Source: AP-15 sp963818695 (GTDB taxonomy: Bacteria; Pseudomonadota; Alphaproteobacteria; ATCC43930; CGMCC-115725). From it: a stretch of DNA of 64,000 nt. The stretch covers positions 372,001 through 436,000 of the forward strand of contig CAWFTG010000001.1 of the NCBI GenBank assembly GCA_963818695.1, read 5' to 3'. Every line of letters begins with the position of its first letter. Within the stretch, counting starts at the first letter, position 1. Below, piece by piece: positions 35,896 through 46,619 of the stretch. Position numbers and translations under genes: made by a program. Under the pieces are notes generated by a model, which was not told the DNA's origin, made no database searches, and was given only the letters and a program-made list of their open reading frames with translations.

Positions 35896-36963
35896 TCATG
35901 CGTCGCGCATTCCACCGACCGTTTCGACCTCTGGCTCAATTGGCACCTCAACGTAGCGCCCCCAATCGGCAGCGTGACCTGGCCAGTAATGCAAAAGATA
36001 TTTGGCCCGATTGTAATGATTTTCGGCTGAGAAAGGGCTTTGAAACCTGTCATTTGTAAGGTGATTGCCAACGAAGAAGGCGTTTTGTCCAACAAAATTC
36101 GTGCCAACTAAGGAATATCCTAGACGATAACCCAGCCGTACAAGTGCCTCAAGGGAGGCCCCCATATAGTCAGTACCCTTCCAACGATTATCTGCCTTAT
36201 ATTTCTGTACAATCGCCAACGGTGGTGGAAATTTAGCATTAAATTCAATCACTACGACACGCGGCTTGACCGCTCTTATTGTTTGCCATACGTGAAAATC
36301 GTTTCCATCGATGTCTATAGACAACAGATCAATTTCTCCAGTTCCCCAAGTGCCGATCAGATCGTTAATGTTCTCGGCCGTTATGAAGGCACCTCGCGCT
36401 GTAAGCCGCCCATTGGCAATCTCATCGGCGAACCGGAGATTGATACGCCGCACGTGCCGTTCGCTGCCCTCGATCCACAGGCCATGCCAGCCTTCTAGCA
36501 ACAATTTAAGTGTATTGCTTTCCAGCCCGTCTTCAACGCCGAACTCGATGAAGCGGCAATCGGTGGTTCCGATCCGGTGGAAGATTTCTTGAATTATTCC
36601 GTCTTCGTCGAACTGCGAGTAGACTCTAAAGCCGTGGCGTTCCAATCGCTTGGGATCGGCATACCTCTCACTGCCGAGCGCTTGGGCTAAGTATTGCTCA
36701 TTTGCGATATAGGCCGACCGTTCCGCCGACAATCTTAAATCTTCCACTGCGTCTAGCATCCGCCAAATTTTAGACAGACCGATAGCGCTGCGGAGTTTGG
36801 ACTGAACTGCCAGCCGTTGCTCAGGCCACGGCTTCCGGGCAAAGGTGGAGAACCTTTCGAGTAAGGGCATTGAACGTACTCTGTCCTTAATCTTGGTTGC
36901 CCAGGTCAGATTATTGACGTAGTCACGGGCACTCGTGCTACTTGCTTGCGCGGCACCCGCCAC
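35896..36963 (-). CDS. FkbM-like methyltransferase-domain protein
   Basis: The 355-residue product has an unrecognised helical N-terminus (~100 residues). A SAM-dependent-methyltransferase-like domain follows, beginning FRVYSQFDEDGIIQEIFHRI, with RFIEFGVEDGLESNTLKLLL as the glycine/acid motif. Later blocks are WHGLWIEGSERHVRRI, IDLLSIDIDGNDFHVW and RVVVIEFNAKFPPPLA. This type is common in polysaccharide clusters and may methylate a sugar; no activity is proved. The region is lower in GC than the rest of the window, which suggests transfer. The opposite strand upstream (36964-37221) shows no gene. Confidence 0.75.
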   Translation of the reverse strand: MAGAAQASSTSARDYVNNLTWATKIKDRVRSMPLLERFSTFARKPWPEQRLAVQSKLRSAIGLSKIWRMLDAVEDLRLSAERSAYIANEQYLAQALGSERYADPKRLERHGFRVYSQFDEDGIIQEIFHRIGTTDCRFIEFGVEDGLESNTLKLLLEGWHGLWIEGSERHVRRINLRFADEIANGRLTARGAFITAENINDLIGTWGTGEIDLLSIDIDGNDFHVWQTIRAVKPRVVVIEFNAKFPPPLAIVQKYKADNRWKGTDYMGASLEALVRLGYRLGYSLVGTNFVGQNAFFVGNHLTNDRFQSPFSAENHYNRAKYLLHYWPGHAADWGRYVEVPIEPEVETVGGMRDA

Positions 36964-37221
36964 GGGCTCTGCCGCGCCTCTAGTCTCAGGAACGGAAATT
37001 GGTCATGCGGTTGCCATTTGGTTGCCAACAGCGGGCGATTGTTTCGGTCGATGAAGTAGCAGGTCATTTTAATCGGCGTCCGGAACTGAGTGTGAGGCGG
37101 CGAGCGCCAGAATTGTCGAAGCAAGCAGCAACTGTATTTCGAAAGTGGTCAGAACGCCAGGCACGGGTTTACGCAGCCGGTTTTCGAGAACTTGTTAGAC
37201 AAACCTGCCCTTAAAATTCGC

Positions 37222-38304
37222 TTAGATCGAAACTGTCTCGACCGCAAGCGGACTGCGTGGCCTGTCTGACAATTCCTGTATTGCCGACACAACGTCCCCT
37301 GCCGAGATCTCGCGCATGCACCTGCGGTCGAAGTCACATAAATTCTTCCGCCAGCAAGGTGCGCAAGGCACGGCGTTGTACAGGTTGAGGTTGCTGATAT
37401 ACCCAGACTGCCAAGGAGCTTCGCGCCCTCCGTATACGATCACGCTCGGGCAATCGACGGCTCTTGCAAGATGCATCAAGAAGCCCACATAACCAACGTT
37501 CAGCCGCGCGTTATGGAGAATGGCTGCGAACTCCCGGATCGTCGTGCAGCCGCGCAGATCCAGAACATGATCTAGTGGTGGATCCTTCCGAGACCCGATC
37601 TGCACGAAGTCCCACTTCTTTCGTAATGCGTCTACGACTTCTTGGTATCGCTCTGGGAACCAGTCCTTAAGGCGCATATGGTTACGCGCACCTGCGCCGC
37701 TGCTTTGTATGACCATTCGACCGCTGGCCCAAGCTGCCGCAGAAATTTCGTCTGCGGTTAGGGAGATATAAGGTCTAATCGATATCGGCCCGTCGATGCC
37801 GGCACTCGCACACAGCTCAGCAATATAATGGCGCGATGGCGCCGCATTTTGGTCACCTTGAAGCCAGCGAGAGAAGAAAAGCTGCACGAGTTCGCCGCCA
37901 TCCATTCCGGAGAGTCGCCTATAGACCGACAGCGGGCGATCCCTGAAAGAGTAGGTGTCACCAGCTGGCAAGATCAATGTCGAATTGAGTAGACCGGGAA
38001 ACAGCTCCGGAAAATTTGAAACCATTGCTACGGCGATATCGCCACCCCGGATGCGAAGTTCCTTGAAAATTGCCGTGCACATGAGATCGTCACCGGGAGT
38101 GAGGCCGTGAAATAGGAGGCGGTGGCCATTAGGTAGGCTGGCGCGCGAAAAGTGATATTCCGCACGCCAGAAAGCGGAAGATGATGCGGCCCGAAGCTTA
38201 CCCTGTATAGTGGTAGGGGCCTGCCGAAGCCTGCGCTGAACAGCGTTCAGCTTTTCGCGCGTCGGCTTCTTTGCAAAGCGGGCGAGAATGTCTATCGAAT
38301 TCAT
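37222..38304 (-). CDS. Glycosyltransferase family 9 protein (copy 1)
   Basis: The product resembles heptosyltransferase-type GT9 enzymes. N-terminal half: FHGLTPGDDLMCTAIFKELR, the nucleotide-sugar family start. C-terminal half: MVIQSSGAGARNHMRLKDWF, WDFVQIGSRKDPPLDHVLDL, and VGYVGFLMHLARAVDCPSVI, with VYGGREAPWQSGY and a four-cysteine patch (VPCAPCWRKNLCDFDRRCM). The ATG at 38304 has GAGGAA 10 bases upstream; the longer TTG start at 38334 is less likely. It is about half identical by eye to the gene at 38862-39968, which points the other way. The sugar and acceptor are unknown. Confidence 0.85.
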   Translation of the reverse strand: MNSIDILARFAKKPTREKLNAVQRRLRQAPTTIQGKLRAASSSAFWRAEYHFSRASLPNGHRLLFHGLTPGDDLMCTAIFKELRIRGGDIAVAMVSNFPELFPGLLNSTLILPAGDTYSFRDRPLSVYRRLSGMDGGELVQLFFSRWLQGDQNAAPSRHYIAELCASAGIDGPISIRPYISLTADEISAAAWASGRMVIQSSGAGARNHMRLKDWFPERYQEVVDALRKKWDFVQIGSRKDPPLDHVLDLRGCTTIREFAAILHNARLNVGYVGFLMHLARAVDCPSVIVYGGREAPWQSGYISNLNLYNAVPCAPCWRKNLCDFDRRCMREISAGDVVSAIQELSDRPRSPLAVETVSI

Positions 38305-38861
38305 CTGCGTTCGCTTCCTCGGAAGAAATGGCAAGCGAGCCCTAAAAGACTTCGCGCCTGGTTCATGCTAAATGAGTATTATCAAAAGTACAGCGGCCCG
38401 CTTCCCCGATGTGCGGCGCGAGTGCCATAAAGCATGTTCTGCCCAAATATGGCATATGCATATGATATCGTAAGGACAGCCGGTCTGCCAACTTCGCTGT
38501 CCTCTGGACGTCGGTGCAGCCAAGGCAATCGACGGAACCAGTCGCGACCGCACTCGGGCGCGCGGATGCAGCAGATGGCCCAAAAACATCCTATCTGGTA
38601 CGGCAAAACGCCTGCGATGTGAAGTGAACCGGGTGTTTAACCAGATCCTCGATGCTCACCGCGGGTGACCGGCATCGCCGGCTCCCGCCCGAGAGACGCT
38701 GGGTCGAATGCTACAGAGTGTCGCAGAGGTGTGCCTTGACGAAGGTAAAGTCAGGAGGTCCAGTTCCGTGGTAATAATATCGCCATGATTGTCGGTATGG
38801 GCCGTAGCCTGCGGCTCCTTGTTATGAACTCCTCAAGGACTACGATTTCGTTTGGTGGGAA
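38305..38861. other. Divergent intergenic region between two GT9 genes
   Basis: About 550 bases with no supported gene, lower in GC than average in places. It must hold promoters for both GT9 genes. Small open frames here show no family features. Confidence 0.4.
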
Positions 38862-39968
38862 ATGGACATTCGCGGACTGCGGACTGATATCATTCCTCGC
38901 ATAAAGCTGATCATCCGTTGCATTCTGCCTGCCCGGGCCTATGGAAGCTTAGGCGTTTGCAGGGATTGGATTACAGCCCTCGCCGTTGGGATTAACTTTC
39001 TTTGCCGCAATTTGCCCGTTCCGAAAACAATCTTGTTTTTTGGAGTTGCACCTGGCGATGATCTCTTGTGCACCGCCGTTTTGCGGGAATTGCGGAATCG
39101 CGGTCGCGACCCTCTATTGATGATTTCCAACTATAGAGAATTATTTATAGGCAATGAGACTACCCAATACATTCGGCCGGCCGGGAGCCCCCACTCAATC
39201 AATCGAATCTACTCAAACTTAGCAAAGTTCTGGGGCGGCGATTTTAGGATGCCGTTCTACGCGCATTTCGACGGCAAAGATCAAAGCGAACCGCCCTCGC
39301 GCCATATTGTAGCGAATATGTGCGCCAACGCTGGAATTGTCGGGCCCATATCAATTCGTCCCTATCTCCGATTGACTGAGCAAGAAAAATCACGCGCCGC
39401 CTGGGCGGCCGGCCGAATTGTCATCCAGAGTAGCGGGCTGTCGGGGATACTCCCGATGCGAAATAAGGAGTGGTTCGCGGACCGCTTTCAAGGCGTAATT
39501 GACGCGCTGCGCGACGAGTATGAATTTGTCCAACTAGGGTCGTCGACAGATCCGGCGCTCGAGCATGTCGAGGGCCTGCAGGGTCGGACGAGTATCCGGG
39601 AATCAGGCTCCATCCTGCACCACGCTCGGCTTTACGTCGGGACGGTCGGATTCCTGATGCATCTCGCAAGGGCCGTCGAATGTCCGGCGGCTATCGTCTT
39701 TGGCGGGCGCGAAGCACCTTCGCAATCCGGCTACATCTGCAACCTAAACCTGTACTCTGCCCTCCCCTGCGCACCATGCTGGCGCTGGAACTCCTGCGAG
39801 TTCGATCGCAAGTGCATGACCGATATATCGGTGAATGATGTCGTTTCTGCTATCCACGAGATGATGGAACGGCCGCGCGGACCGCTCCCTGTCGAAACGG
39901 TGAATATCATGCTGGAGAGGCCAATTCCTGCCGGATTAGGTTCCGAGCGCCCGTTACAACGACTTTAG
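38862..39968 (+). CDS. Glycosyltransferase family 9 protein (copy 2)
   Basis: The 368-residue product is a paralogue of the previous GT9 gene with the same block order: LFFGVAPGDDLLCTAVLREL, PPSRHIVANMCANAGIVGPI, RIVIQSSGLSGI, VGTVGFLMHLARAVECPAAI and FGGREAPSQSGYICNLNLYS, then the Cys patch LPCAPCWRWNSCEFDRKCM. The two differ most at the N-terminus. The pair probably arose by an inverted duplication and may add sugars in succession to one glycan. No frameshift is seen. The start has a purine-rich GGTGGGAA directly before it. Confidence 0.85.
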   Translation: MDIRGLRTDIIPRIKLIIRCILPARAYGSLGVCRDWITALAVGINFLCRNLPVPKTILFFGVAPGDDLLCTAVLRELRNRGRDPLLMISNYRELFIGNETTQYIRPAGSPHSINRIYSNLAKFWGGDFRMPFYAHFDGKDQSEPPSRHIVANMCANAGIVGPISIRPYLRLTEQEKSRAAWAAGRIVIQSSGLSGILPMRNKEWFADRFQGVIDALRDEYEFVQLGSSTDPALEHVEGLQGRTSIRESGSILHHARLYVGTVGFLMHLARAVECPAAIVFGGREAPSQSGYICNLNLYSALPCAPCWRWNSCEFDRKCMTDISVNDVVSAIHEMMERPRGPLPVETVNIMLERPIPAGLGSERPLQRL

Positions 39969-40083
39969 CAACCGCCTTAATGCACATCGTTCGCACCCCA
40001 ACTCCCGGGCCTGCCATGATTAGCCAAGACCAAACAGTTATCCGCCGAGGAGCCTGGGCGAACCACGCCAGAAGCATTTGTTG

Positions 40084-41579
40084 ATGGAATTGCCGGCCTG
40101 GCAGCTCCTCATTCTAGCTGCCGTCGTCGCGCTCTATGGGCAGCGAGCCTTTTCGACTGGGACTTCGTGGTCGGACGAGCTGCCTTCTGGCGGTTCCCAC
40201 AGGGGACCATCGGCGGCGCGGAAAACGATCTAGCGGCCCCCCTTGCAGCGTATTTTTACCACGTGCAGAGCCCGTGGCATCTGCCGCTGTTCTATATCTC
40301 CGCGCTCGATGCGCCCTCGGGTGTGAACGCCATCTACACGGACTTCGTGCCGATTGTCGCGCTGATCGGGTAAATTATCCATAGCCTCACTGGCGCCGTA
40401 GTCAACCTCTACGGCGGATATTTTTTCCTGTGCTTTTCTCTCTCCGGCGTGATGATGACCCTGGTGCTGATCGCGGCCAAAGTGCGCGGCGCCGTGGCGA
40501 CAGTCATTGGTGCAGTTTTTGCTGATACTGCGCCGGTTTTGCTGTGGCGTTGGGGTCATGGGGCTCTTGCCCCGCAATATCTCCTGATCTGCGCCCTCGC
40601 GCTTTTTGCAATGGTAGGTACGTTTGGCTTTGCGCGATTCTTCAACGGCGCCTCGGTGGACTGCGACCACCGGGGAGGTGCTCGGGATTGGGGTACTCAC
40701 AGTTGGGGCGGTTATGAGCGTTATCGCCGTCGGCGGACAATTTGGCTCGGGGAGCCCCCCACCGTTTACCTTCGATTATGGTATTGCCTCGATGAACCTG
40801 CTCTCGCCCTTTGCGCCGCAAAAAAGCGGCTATTTCCGGGACTTGGCGGTGTCATCTACGCCACCCGCCGCCAATACGAAGGATTCAACTATCTCGGTTT
40901 TGGTTTGTTGCTCGCCTCGCTGCTGATGCTGCCGGTTGAGGTGAGCTGGTTTAGGCAAAATCTGAAACGTCATGTCGTGCTATTTGTCGCCTTTGCAGCG
41001 GTGACCGCTTTTGCGATCTCCAATCGTCCCTTTGCTGGTCATTGGCTGCTGTTCGAGTTACCGATGCCCCACATCAAGCGGGTCCTCGGAATCTTCCGGA
41101 GCGGTGGCCGGTTCTTCTGGCTAATCTGGTATGCGCAGCTGGCAGTTGTTATCATTCTAGGGTTTCGCCGGGCGCGCCCCGCCTTTGCGCTGTGTCTCGT
41201 GGGCGCGGCGATCATTCAGCTGTTCGATGTGCAGCCCCTCCGGGAGCAGATCATAGCCAGCATCGCCAACGGGCCGGGTCCGGAAAAGCTCGCCCCGAGC
41301 GAGCTGGCGCGAGTGGTAGCTGGCGCCCGCCGCATCGAAATCGTTCCGAGCTTTCAATGCAGTGATACGAAGGATTTGGAGCGAGCGAATACGGAGTTAA
41401 TGCTTGCGGCCGCCCGTCAGAACGTCCCTACGAATACCGTCTACCTAGACCGGTACGCTTACGGCGCTTCCGTGCGCGATCTGTTGCGCGAGCCGTCCCG
41501 GACTGACGCTCTGCTCCGGGCGCGACGCGACGAGTATTGCAACAAGAGATCGAGCGGGCGCGGAGCGGGGGACGTTTAG
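40084..41579 (+). pseudogene. DUF6311-like membrane protein, broken by frameshifts and a stop
   Basis: The frame starts at ATG 40084 (MELPAWQLLILAAVVALYGQ), shifts near 40150, then reads YHVQSPWHLPLFYISALDAP and YTDFVPIVALIG. It meets TAA at 40372 where GK is expected, continuing IIHSLTGAVVNLYGGYFFLC in the same frame. Further shifts occur near 40640 and 40850. The 3' part is long and open (VIYATRRQYEGFNYLGFGLL, RPFAGHWLLFELPMPHIKRV, GIFRSGGRFFWLIWYAQLAV). Large DUF6311 proteins are membrane glycan-biosynthesis proteins of unknown activity. I assign this by the WHLPLFY...P and FRSGGRFFW patterns from memory. Confidence 0.65.
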
Positions 41580-41699
41580 GCGATGTCTTTGTGCTCCTCT
41601 CTGATTAGCCTCAATCGGAGCAGATGCTCACTGATGTCACCTGCTCGCCGCTTTCTTGGGCACGCTACTGGGAGAAGTCCGAATCTCGCCAGAACCGAC

Positions 41700-41845
41700 G
41701 TCAGTGATTTGGCTTGTACTTGACACCGGAGCGGAGCCCCTCGAGTTACTGCATGGATTGCAGACCCGCCACGGCTTTGCATATTTGTTCATCAGCCACG
41801 ACCTCAGGGTCGTGCGCGCGCTGGCTCACGAGAGCCTAGTCATGA
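41700..41845 (+). pseudogene. Remnant of peptide/nickel ABC transporter ATPase
   Basis: LELLHGLQTRHGFAYLFISH followed by DLRVVRALAHESLVMK is the H-loop region of Opp/Dpp-type ATPases. The P-loop part is absent. It is joined directly to an IS1380 fragment. Confidence 0.65.
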
Positions 41846-42153
41846 AGGACATCCGCCTCAAGCTGTTCAAGATTGGGGCGCTGGTCCGGGTCAGCGTCCG
41901 CCGAATCAAGATCGCGATGGCTCGGCCTGCCTCTGCCGAAACGAGTTCGCCATCGCCCATTCGCGGCTGACCGCGGCGGCGCGCCGACGACCCGGAACCG
42001 CTGTCCGACATAGCCCAATCCCGGCCCGAGGCCGACCCCCGCCTGCACTGCTTCTGCTGTTCCTCGCGCCGGATGCCCCCTGCGCACTCCACCCCACCGC
42101 GCACCACCCCGGCAGACCCTTCACAGCCGCTCCAGGTATGAGAAATCCGGGTT
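41846..42153 (+). mobile_element. IS1380-type transposase C-terminal remnant and probable terminus
   Basis: RLKLFKIGALVRVSVRRIKIAMA is the C-terminal block of IS1380 transposases. The downstream sequence ends with TGAGAAATCCGGGTT (42139-42153), which also occurs at 31470. The N-terminal half of such a transposase is at 46.6-46.9 kb. Confidence 0.6.
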
Positions 42154-42410
42154 TGTGCTTCGCGCCGCGAAAGGGGCTGCCGCTGGCGAGAATTGCGGCC
42201 CTGTCGTGTGGGCGACCCGTCATCGCCACAAATATCGCCGGCGATGCGGAAATCATACAAGACGGCGTAACCCGGGTCCTGGCCGACGGCCAACCTCCAC
42301 CAGTGTTGGAGATGCACTCGAGCGATTCGGCCTCGGAGAAGCGAGGCTGGAGGAATTGGAACAGAGGCTTCCAGAGCAGCGCTGGCGCTCTCAGCCAGAA
42401 TACGCCGGCT
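42141..42410 (+). pseudogene. GT4 glycosyltransferase C-terminal remnant
   Basis: The strand reads KGLPLARIAALSCGRPVIAT and NIAGDAEIIQDGVTRVLADG, the donor-binding and glycine/Glu motif of GT-B family 4 enzymes. After a frame change it reads SVGDALERFGLGEARLEEL. The N-terminal domain is missing, cut by the IS1380 end at 42153. Confidence 0.75.
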
Positions 42411-42414
42411 CAGA

Positions 42415-43396
42415 CTAGCCGCTGCGGCGCTTGTTGCGGCGAACTTGCTGTTCGATCCACCGATAGGTCGGCTCTAGGCCGGCGCGCAGCGGTGGGGCCG
42501 GCGCCCAACCCAGGCTCTCGAGGATGAGCCTGTTATCGGAGTTCCGCCCGCGCACCCCTTGCGGGCCCCGGAATATGCTTCTTGCCAATCCGTTTTCCGG
42601 CAATCTCCGCCACCAGATCGACCAACTGGTTGATCGTCACCATCTCCTGCGAACCAATGTTTACGGGGCCAGGGAAAGTCGAGCGCAACAGCCGCACCGT
42701 ACCCTCGATGCATTGGTCGACATAAAGAAAAGATCGCGTTTGTTGGCCATCGCCCCACACCTCGATCGCCTCGCCGCTGTGCGCCATTGCAACCTTGCGG
42801 CAGATTGCGGCCGGCGCCTTTTCGCGGCCGCCGGTCCAGGTCCCTTCTGGCCCGAAGATGTTGTGATAGCGAGCGATATGCGTCTGCAGACCATAGTTTC
42901 GGCGATATGCCATATAGAGCCGCTCGCTAAACAACTTTTCCCAGCCATATTCGCTGTCCGGCGCGGCCGGATAGGCGGAATCCTCAGCGCAGTTTGGGTT
43001 CAGCGGATCCTCTTGATTATAGGCGGGGTACATGCACGCCGATGAGGAATAAAAAATTTTTTTAACGCTGCGCTTCAGGCAAGCGTCCAGCATGTTCAGA
43101 TTAATCGATGCCGAATTATGCATCAAATCGGCATCGTGCTCGCCGGTAAAGATGTAACCGGCGCCGCCCATATCGGCGGCGAGCTGATAAACTTCGTCAA
43201 ATCGGCGATCGACGACAGCGCGGCACAAGCCGGCATCCCTCAAATCGCCGACGACGAAATCATCGGCTTCGCTCTCCGAGAATTCGTGAAACTTTAAGTC
43301 GACCCCCCTTACCCAGTACCCGTCACGCTTTAGCCGCTTTACCAGGTGGCCGCCGATGAAGCCGCCTGCGCCACAGACCAATGCACACTGCGTCAT
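42415..43396 (-). pseudogene. GDP-mannose 3,5-epimerase-like SDR enzyme with one frameshift
   Basis: The Rossmann motif GAGGFIGG is at residues 9-16. The family-specific region includes VYQLAADMGGAGYIFTGEHD, FYSSSACMYPAYNQ, and the catalytic Y150-x3-K154 in SEYGWEKLFSE, followed by RYHNIFGPEGTWTGGREKAP and GDGQQTRSFLYVDQC. The frame changes near 42560, after which the C-terminus reads NRLILESLGWAPAPPLRAGL to the stop at 42415. Only this one-base shift separates it from a full ~325-residue enzyme, so a sequence error is possible. The enzyme would supply GDP-L-galactose or a related sugar to the glycan. Confidence 0.85.
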
Positions 43397-44230
43397 AATG
43401 CCTCTCCGAGCGCGTCAATGAACATGCTGGCTTCGTCAGGACGGAATGCGGGAGGGCTGAAATCTCATGCTCAGACCCGCGGAATTGAGAATTTTCTGCT
43501 GCCGGACCCAGCCCCCGCGGCCCAGCAACTGTCGCGCCGCCATTATTTGAACGCGACCCCTTCAGTTTGGGTGAGCTTCCGGTTAATTACAACACGCTAT
43601 CTGATCCAATAGAGTTTCTTTCGAACCGCCATCGTTAAATTGCGCCATGTAGCCGGTCAGGCCGGCAGATTTGCCGAGAGAAAGCGCAGGAGTGTATACG
43701 TTCTTGCATATTTATGATTAATCAGCAATGATTGCAATGAGATCCATATATTGGTGACGGTGCACGATGCTGTTGATCCCGGCAACAATCTAGCTTATCA
43801 CTGCGGCAATGTAGTGAGGCGATCTCTCGTCGTCGACAACGGATCCACCGACGGATCCAGGGATTTCTGCTCGCCCAACCGGATTGCTGTCTATCCTGAG
43901 GCGCAGTTCAGACGCCGATTCGCACTATGGCTTGGAGGGAAGAAGGCACTTCCAGAGGAATCGGGCGCGTATATATCGAGACAATTCGAGAGAGAACTGC
44001 GATGGGGCCTGCGGATATGCACCGGTATTTGGCCGAGCTCAAGACGACCCCTCCCTGAGCTCCTCATTTTCGGGGTCTGTGTCGAGTATGAAGGAAGTGA
44101 GCAACTGATAAGCTCAAGTTTGTTGCGCGAAGACCAGCGATGGATGCGGATCCGTACTGCAGCAAGGGGATATGGCGATGTTAAGGATAGGGCGATCAGC
44201 CCGGCGGCCGGCTCGGCTTGAGCAGCAGCG
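43397..44230. other. Gene-poor stretch with a GT2 remnant
   Basis: Around 43754-43900 the plus strand reads SLVVDNGSTDGSRDF, the nucleotide-binding block of a family 2 glycosyltransferase. The remainder is degraded. The first 350 bases hold no recognised feature. Confidence 0.5.
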
Positions 44231-45187
44231 ATGTTCGTAACGGTTGCCATTTGTACATTTAATCGCGCCGAATCGCTGCGCCGGACTCTCGATTCGCTTG
44301 TCGCGATGCGAGTGGCCCGCGATCTCGCCTGGGAGCTCATCGTTGTCAACAACAACAGCACGGATCACACTGACGCGGTTATCGCGGATTATCGTGATCG
44401 CCTGCCGATGCGGCGCGAGTTTGAACCGCTCCGGGGGCTTTCTAATGCTCGAAACCGCGCGATAGCCGCCGCCCGAGGAGAATATACCGTCTGGACAGAT
44501 GATGATGTGGTGGTGGACGCGGGCTGGTTGACGGCCTATGCGGGAGCCTTTCGGCGGTGGCCCGATGCGGTGGTTTTCGGAGGCCGGATTAAACCGAGGT
44601 ATGAACCACCGGTAGCGAGATGGGTCGCCGAAAGCGAGCGAGTGTTGGGTGGCCCCTTCGCGATCCGCGACTTCGGCGACGAGGTGCTGTCTTTGTCGGT
44701 GGGGGAAAGCCGGGTCCCCTATGGCGCGAATTTCGCTGTGCGTACGGAAGAGCAGCGCGTGTTTCGGTACGATCCCGATCTCGGTCTTGCGCCCGACCGG
44801 CGCCGGTACGACGAGGAAGTGGATGTCATCGCGCGGCTGCTCGCAACTGGAGCCAAGGGATATTGGATACCGCAAGCAACTGTGGAGCATTGCATCGGCC
44901 GCGAGCGCCAAACGGTCGGCTACATCGCCGCGTTCAACGAAGGTTGCGGAGAAACCTGCGCGTTTCGCGACGCAAACGCAGCGGCCCCAGCGTCGTTATG
45001 GTTTGGTATTCCGAGCCGGATCTGGCCGCGACTATTTGTCTGGGGGCTGCTCTACCGGGTTTGCCGCCACGTGTCGCCCGCGCCTTTCTGGGTCAAATGC
45101 CTACAAGCTTATTCGTACAATAAGGGTAAGTATCGCTATTGGATCGGGCGCAGGGCTGAGAGCGCAAAGGCGTACTCCGCAAGGTAA
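44231..45187 (+). CDS. Family 2 glycosyltransferase
   Basis: The 318-residue GT-A enzyme begins FVTVAICTFNRAESLRRTLD, has VVNNNSTDHT for nucleotide binding, and a metal-binding DDD at residues 90-92 (TVWTDDDVVVDAGWL). Its acceptor half (VPYGANFAVR, EEVDVIARLLATGAKGYWIP, VEHCIGRERQT) is as in other polysaccharide GT2s. It is intact, while the degraded GT2 just upstream is not. It would add one sugar on the cytoplasmic face; donor and acceptor are unknown. Confidence 0.9.
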   Translation: MFVTVAICTFNRAESLRRTLDSLVAMRVARDLAWELIVVNNNSTDHTDAVIADYRDRLPMRREFEPLRGLSNARNRAIAAARGEYTVWTDDDVVVDAGWLTAYAGAFRRWPDAVVFGGRIKPRYEPPVARWVAESERVLGGPFAIRDFGDEVLSLSVGESRVPYGANFAVRTEEQRVFRYDPDLGLAPDRRRYDEEVDVIARLLATGAKGYWIPQATVEHCIGRERQTVGYIAAFNEGCGETCAFRDANAAAPASLWFGIPSRIWPRLFVWGLLYRVCRHVSPAPFWVKCLQAYSYNKGKYRYWIGRRAESAKAYSAR

Positions 45188-45229
45188 TCATTCCCTCTTA
45201 TCGGGTGCAATCAGACCGCCGGTTTCGCT

Positions 45230-46345
45230 CTATGCGAGGCGGCTTCCGATCCGTGGGGCGCGAGCTTGGCCACGGGCACGGCGGGCCGCGCCGAGCGCTT
45301 TCATCAACAGAGGCTCGAACCAGGCCGGCCTGAGGCTGGGCACAAAGCGGAACTCTATGAGCCATCGCGCGACAGGTCGCGGCGCGCCGGCGATGCTCAT
45401 AAACCATACGATCCGAAATACCCGATTTATTGCCGGCAGTTGCGCGCCAATACAGGCCTTGATTGCACGGTAAAGGGTGACAGCGATCGGTTCTGCCGCC
45501 GCCGCCCTGCCGTCAATCTTCGCGGCAGCCAGCCGGCACTCTTGCAGCCAGATCGAGCTGTTGCGAGCCGCGGTAGCGTCAAAGGCGATACCCCACTGTC
45601 GGCAGCGGCGCGCAAAGTAATCCACTTTGAGCTCGAAGGTACGGCATTTCATCGCGAACCGCGCATTTTCGAGGGCGTTCATAGCATAGATATTGCTGTC
45701 GTGGATCCGATAGCAGGCCAGCGGTTCGTAAAGGGTCGTCACCTCACCATAAAATGGCGAATTGCACTCCAACACTGCGTCCATGTGGTAGTCCCGCGGG
45801 TTCTCGAGATCGAAGGCGCCGTCGGTCCTAAGCCGCTCCAGCAATGCCAGCGAATACGCATTGCCGCTGCCCGGTGAGTTGGGCGATCCACCGGTCCGAA
45901 GGAGCTCTGTCCGCAGCATCGCCGTGTCAAGGTCTGGCGGGTATTTTGGTGCAACATGACCAAGTTGGCGGCCCGTTTTGTCGATCGTTGCCAAGGGAAA
46001 CTGAACCTTGACCGTCTCGGCCGTCCAGAGGCCAGCAACCGTTGCGGCGGCATTCGGCAACAAAAGATCGTCAAAGTCGAGAAAGATCAGGATGGGATAG
46101 CGCGCCAGCGGCCAGGCGCTATCCTGTGCCACGACCTGGCCGCCATTGGTGTCGCGAAAGAGGCACCGGATCCGGCCGCCGTAGCCCAAAATGATCGCTC
46201 GCGAGTGGTCAGTTGAACAATCGTCGACAACGATCACTTCGCACAACGGATAGTCCTGCGCAAGAGCGCTATCTATTGCAGAAGCCAGAAACTCGGCGTT
46301 GTTGTAATTGACGACAATGACGCTAACACCCCAGCACTCGTTCAT
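45230..46345 (-). CDS. Family 2 glycosyltransferase, convergent
   Basis: The 371-residue product begins VSVIVVNYNNAEFLASAIDS, has VDDCSTDHSR and the DFDD motif at residues 90-93 (ILIFLDFDDLLLPNAAA). The second half (GNAYSLALLERL, YHMDAVLECNSPFYG, CYRIHDSNIYAMN) matches GT2s that glycosylate surface polysaccharides. I chose the ATG at 46345 (MNECWG) because the family domain begins a few residues later. It is convergent to the previous GT2 with about 40 bases between stops. Confidence 0.9.
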   Translation of the reverse strand: MNECWGVSVIVVNYNNAEFLASAIDSALAQDYPLCEVIVVDDCSTDHSRAIILGYGGRIRCLFRDTNGGQVVAQDSAWPLARYPILIFLDFDDLLLPNAAATVAGLWTAETVKVQFPLATIDKTGRQLGHVAPKYPPDLDTAMLRTELLRTGGSPNSPGSGNAYSLALLERLRTDGAFDLENPRDYHMDAVLECNSPFYGEVTTLYEPLACYRIHDSNIYAMNALENARFAMKCRTFELKVDYFARRCRQWGIAFDATAARNSSIWLQECRLAAAKIDGRAAAAEPIAVTLYRAIKACIGAQLPAINRVFRIVWFMSIAGAPRPVARWLIEFRFVPSLRPAWFEPLLMKALGAARRARGQARAPRIGSRLA

Positions 46346-46619
46346 ATTACCTGCCTCGCAGTCGCGCCGCACAATGTCATCGGACAGCCAACGATGAACC
46401 TTATAAAACACGACCCGCGGTCACTCCAAGCAGAACCGGCGAAGCACATTTGCATTGCGGAGAGCCACCCCGCCGCTGCGCGAAACGGCCTCCCATACCT
46501 CGCTTCTGTGGAGCGGTTGCAGGGCCGCGTTTCTGGTCCGTGCTGCGCAGGTTGCGAGAACGCGCATCGCCGCCTGCATTCTGAGCAGGGATACGAGGGA
46601 GCGACCAACCGGGCGACCG

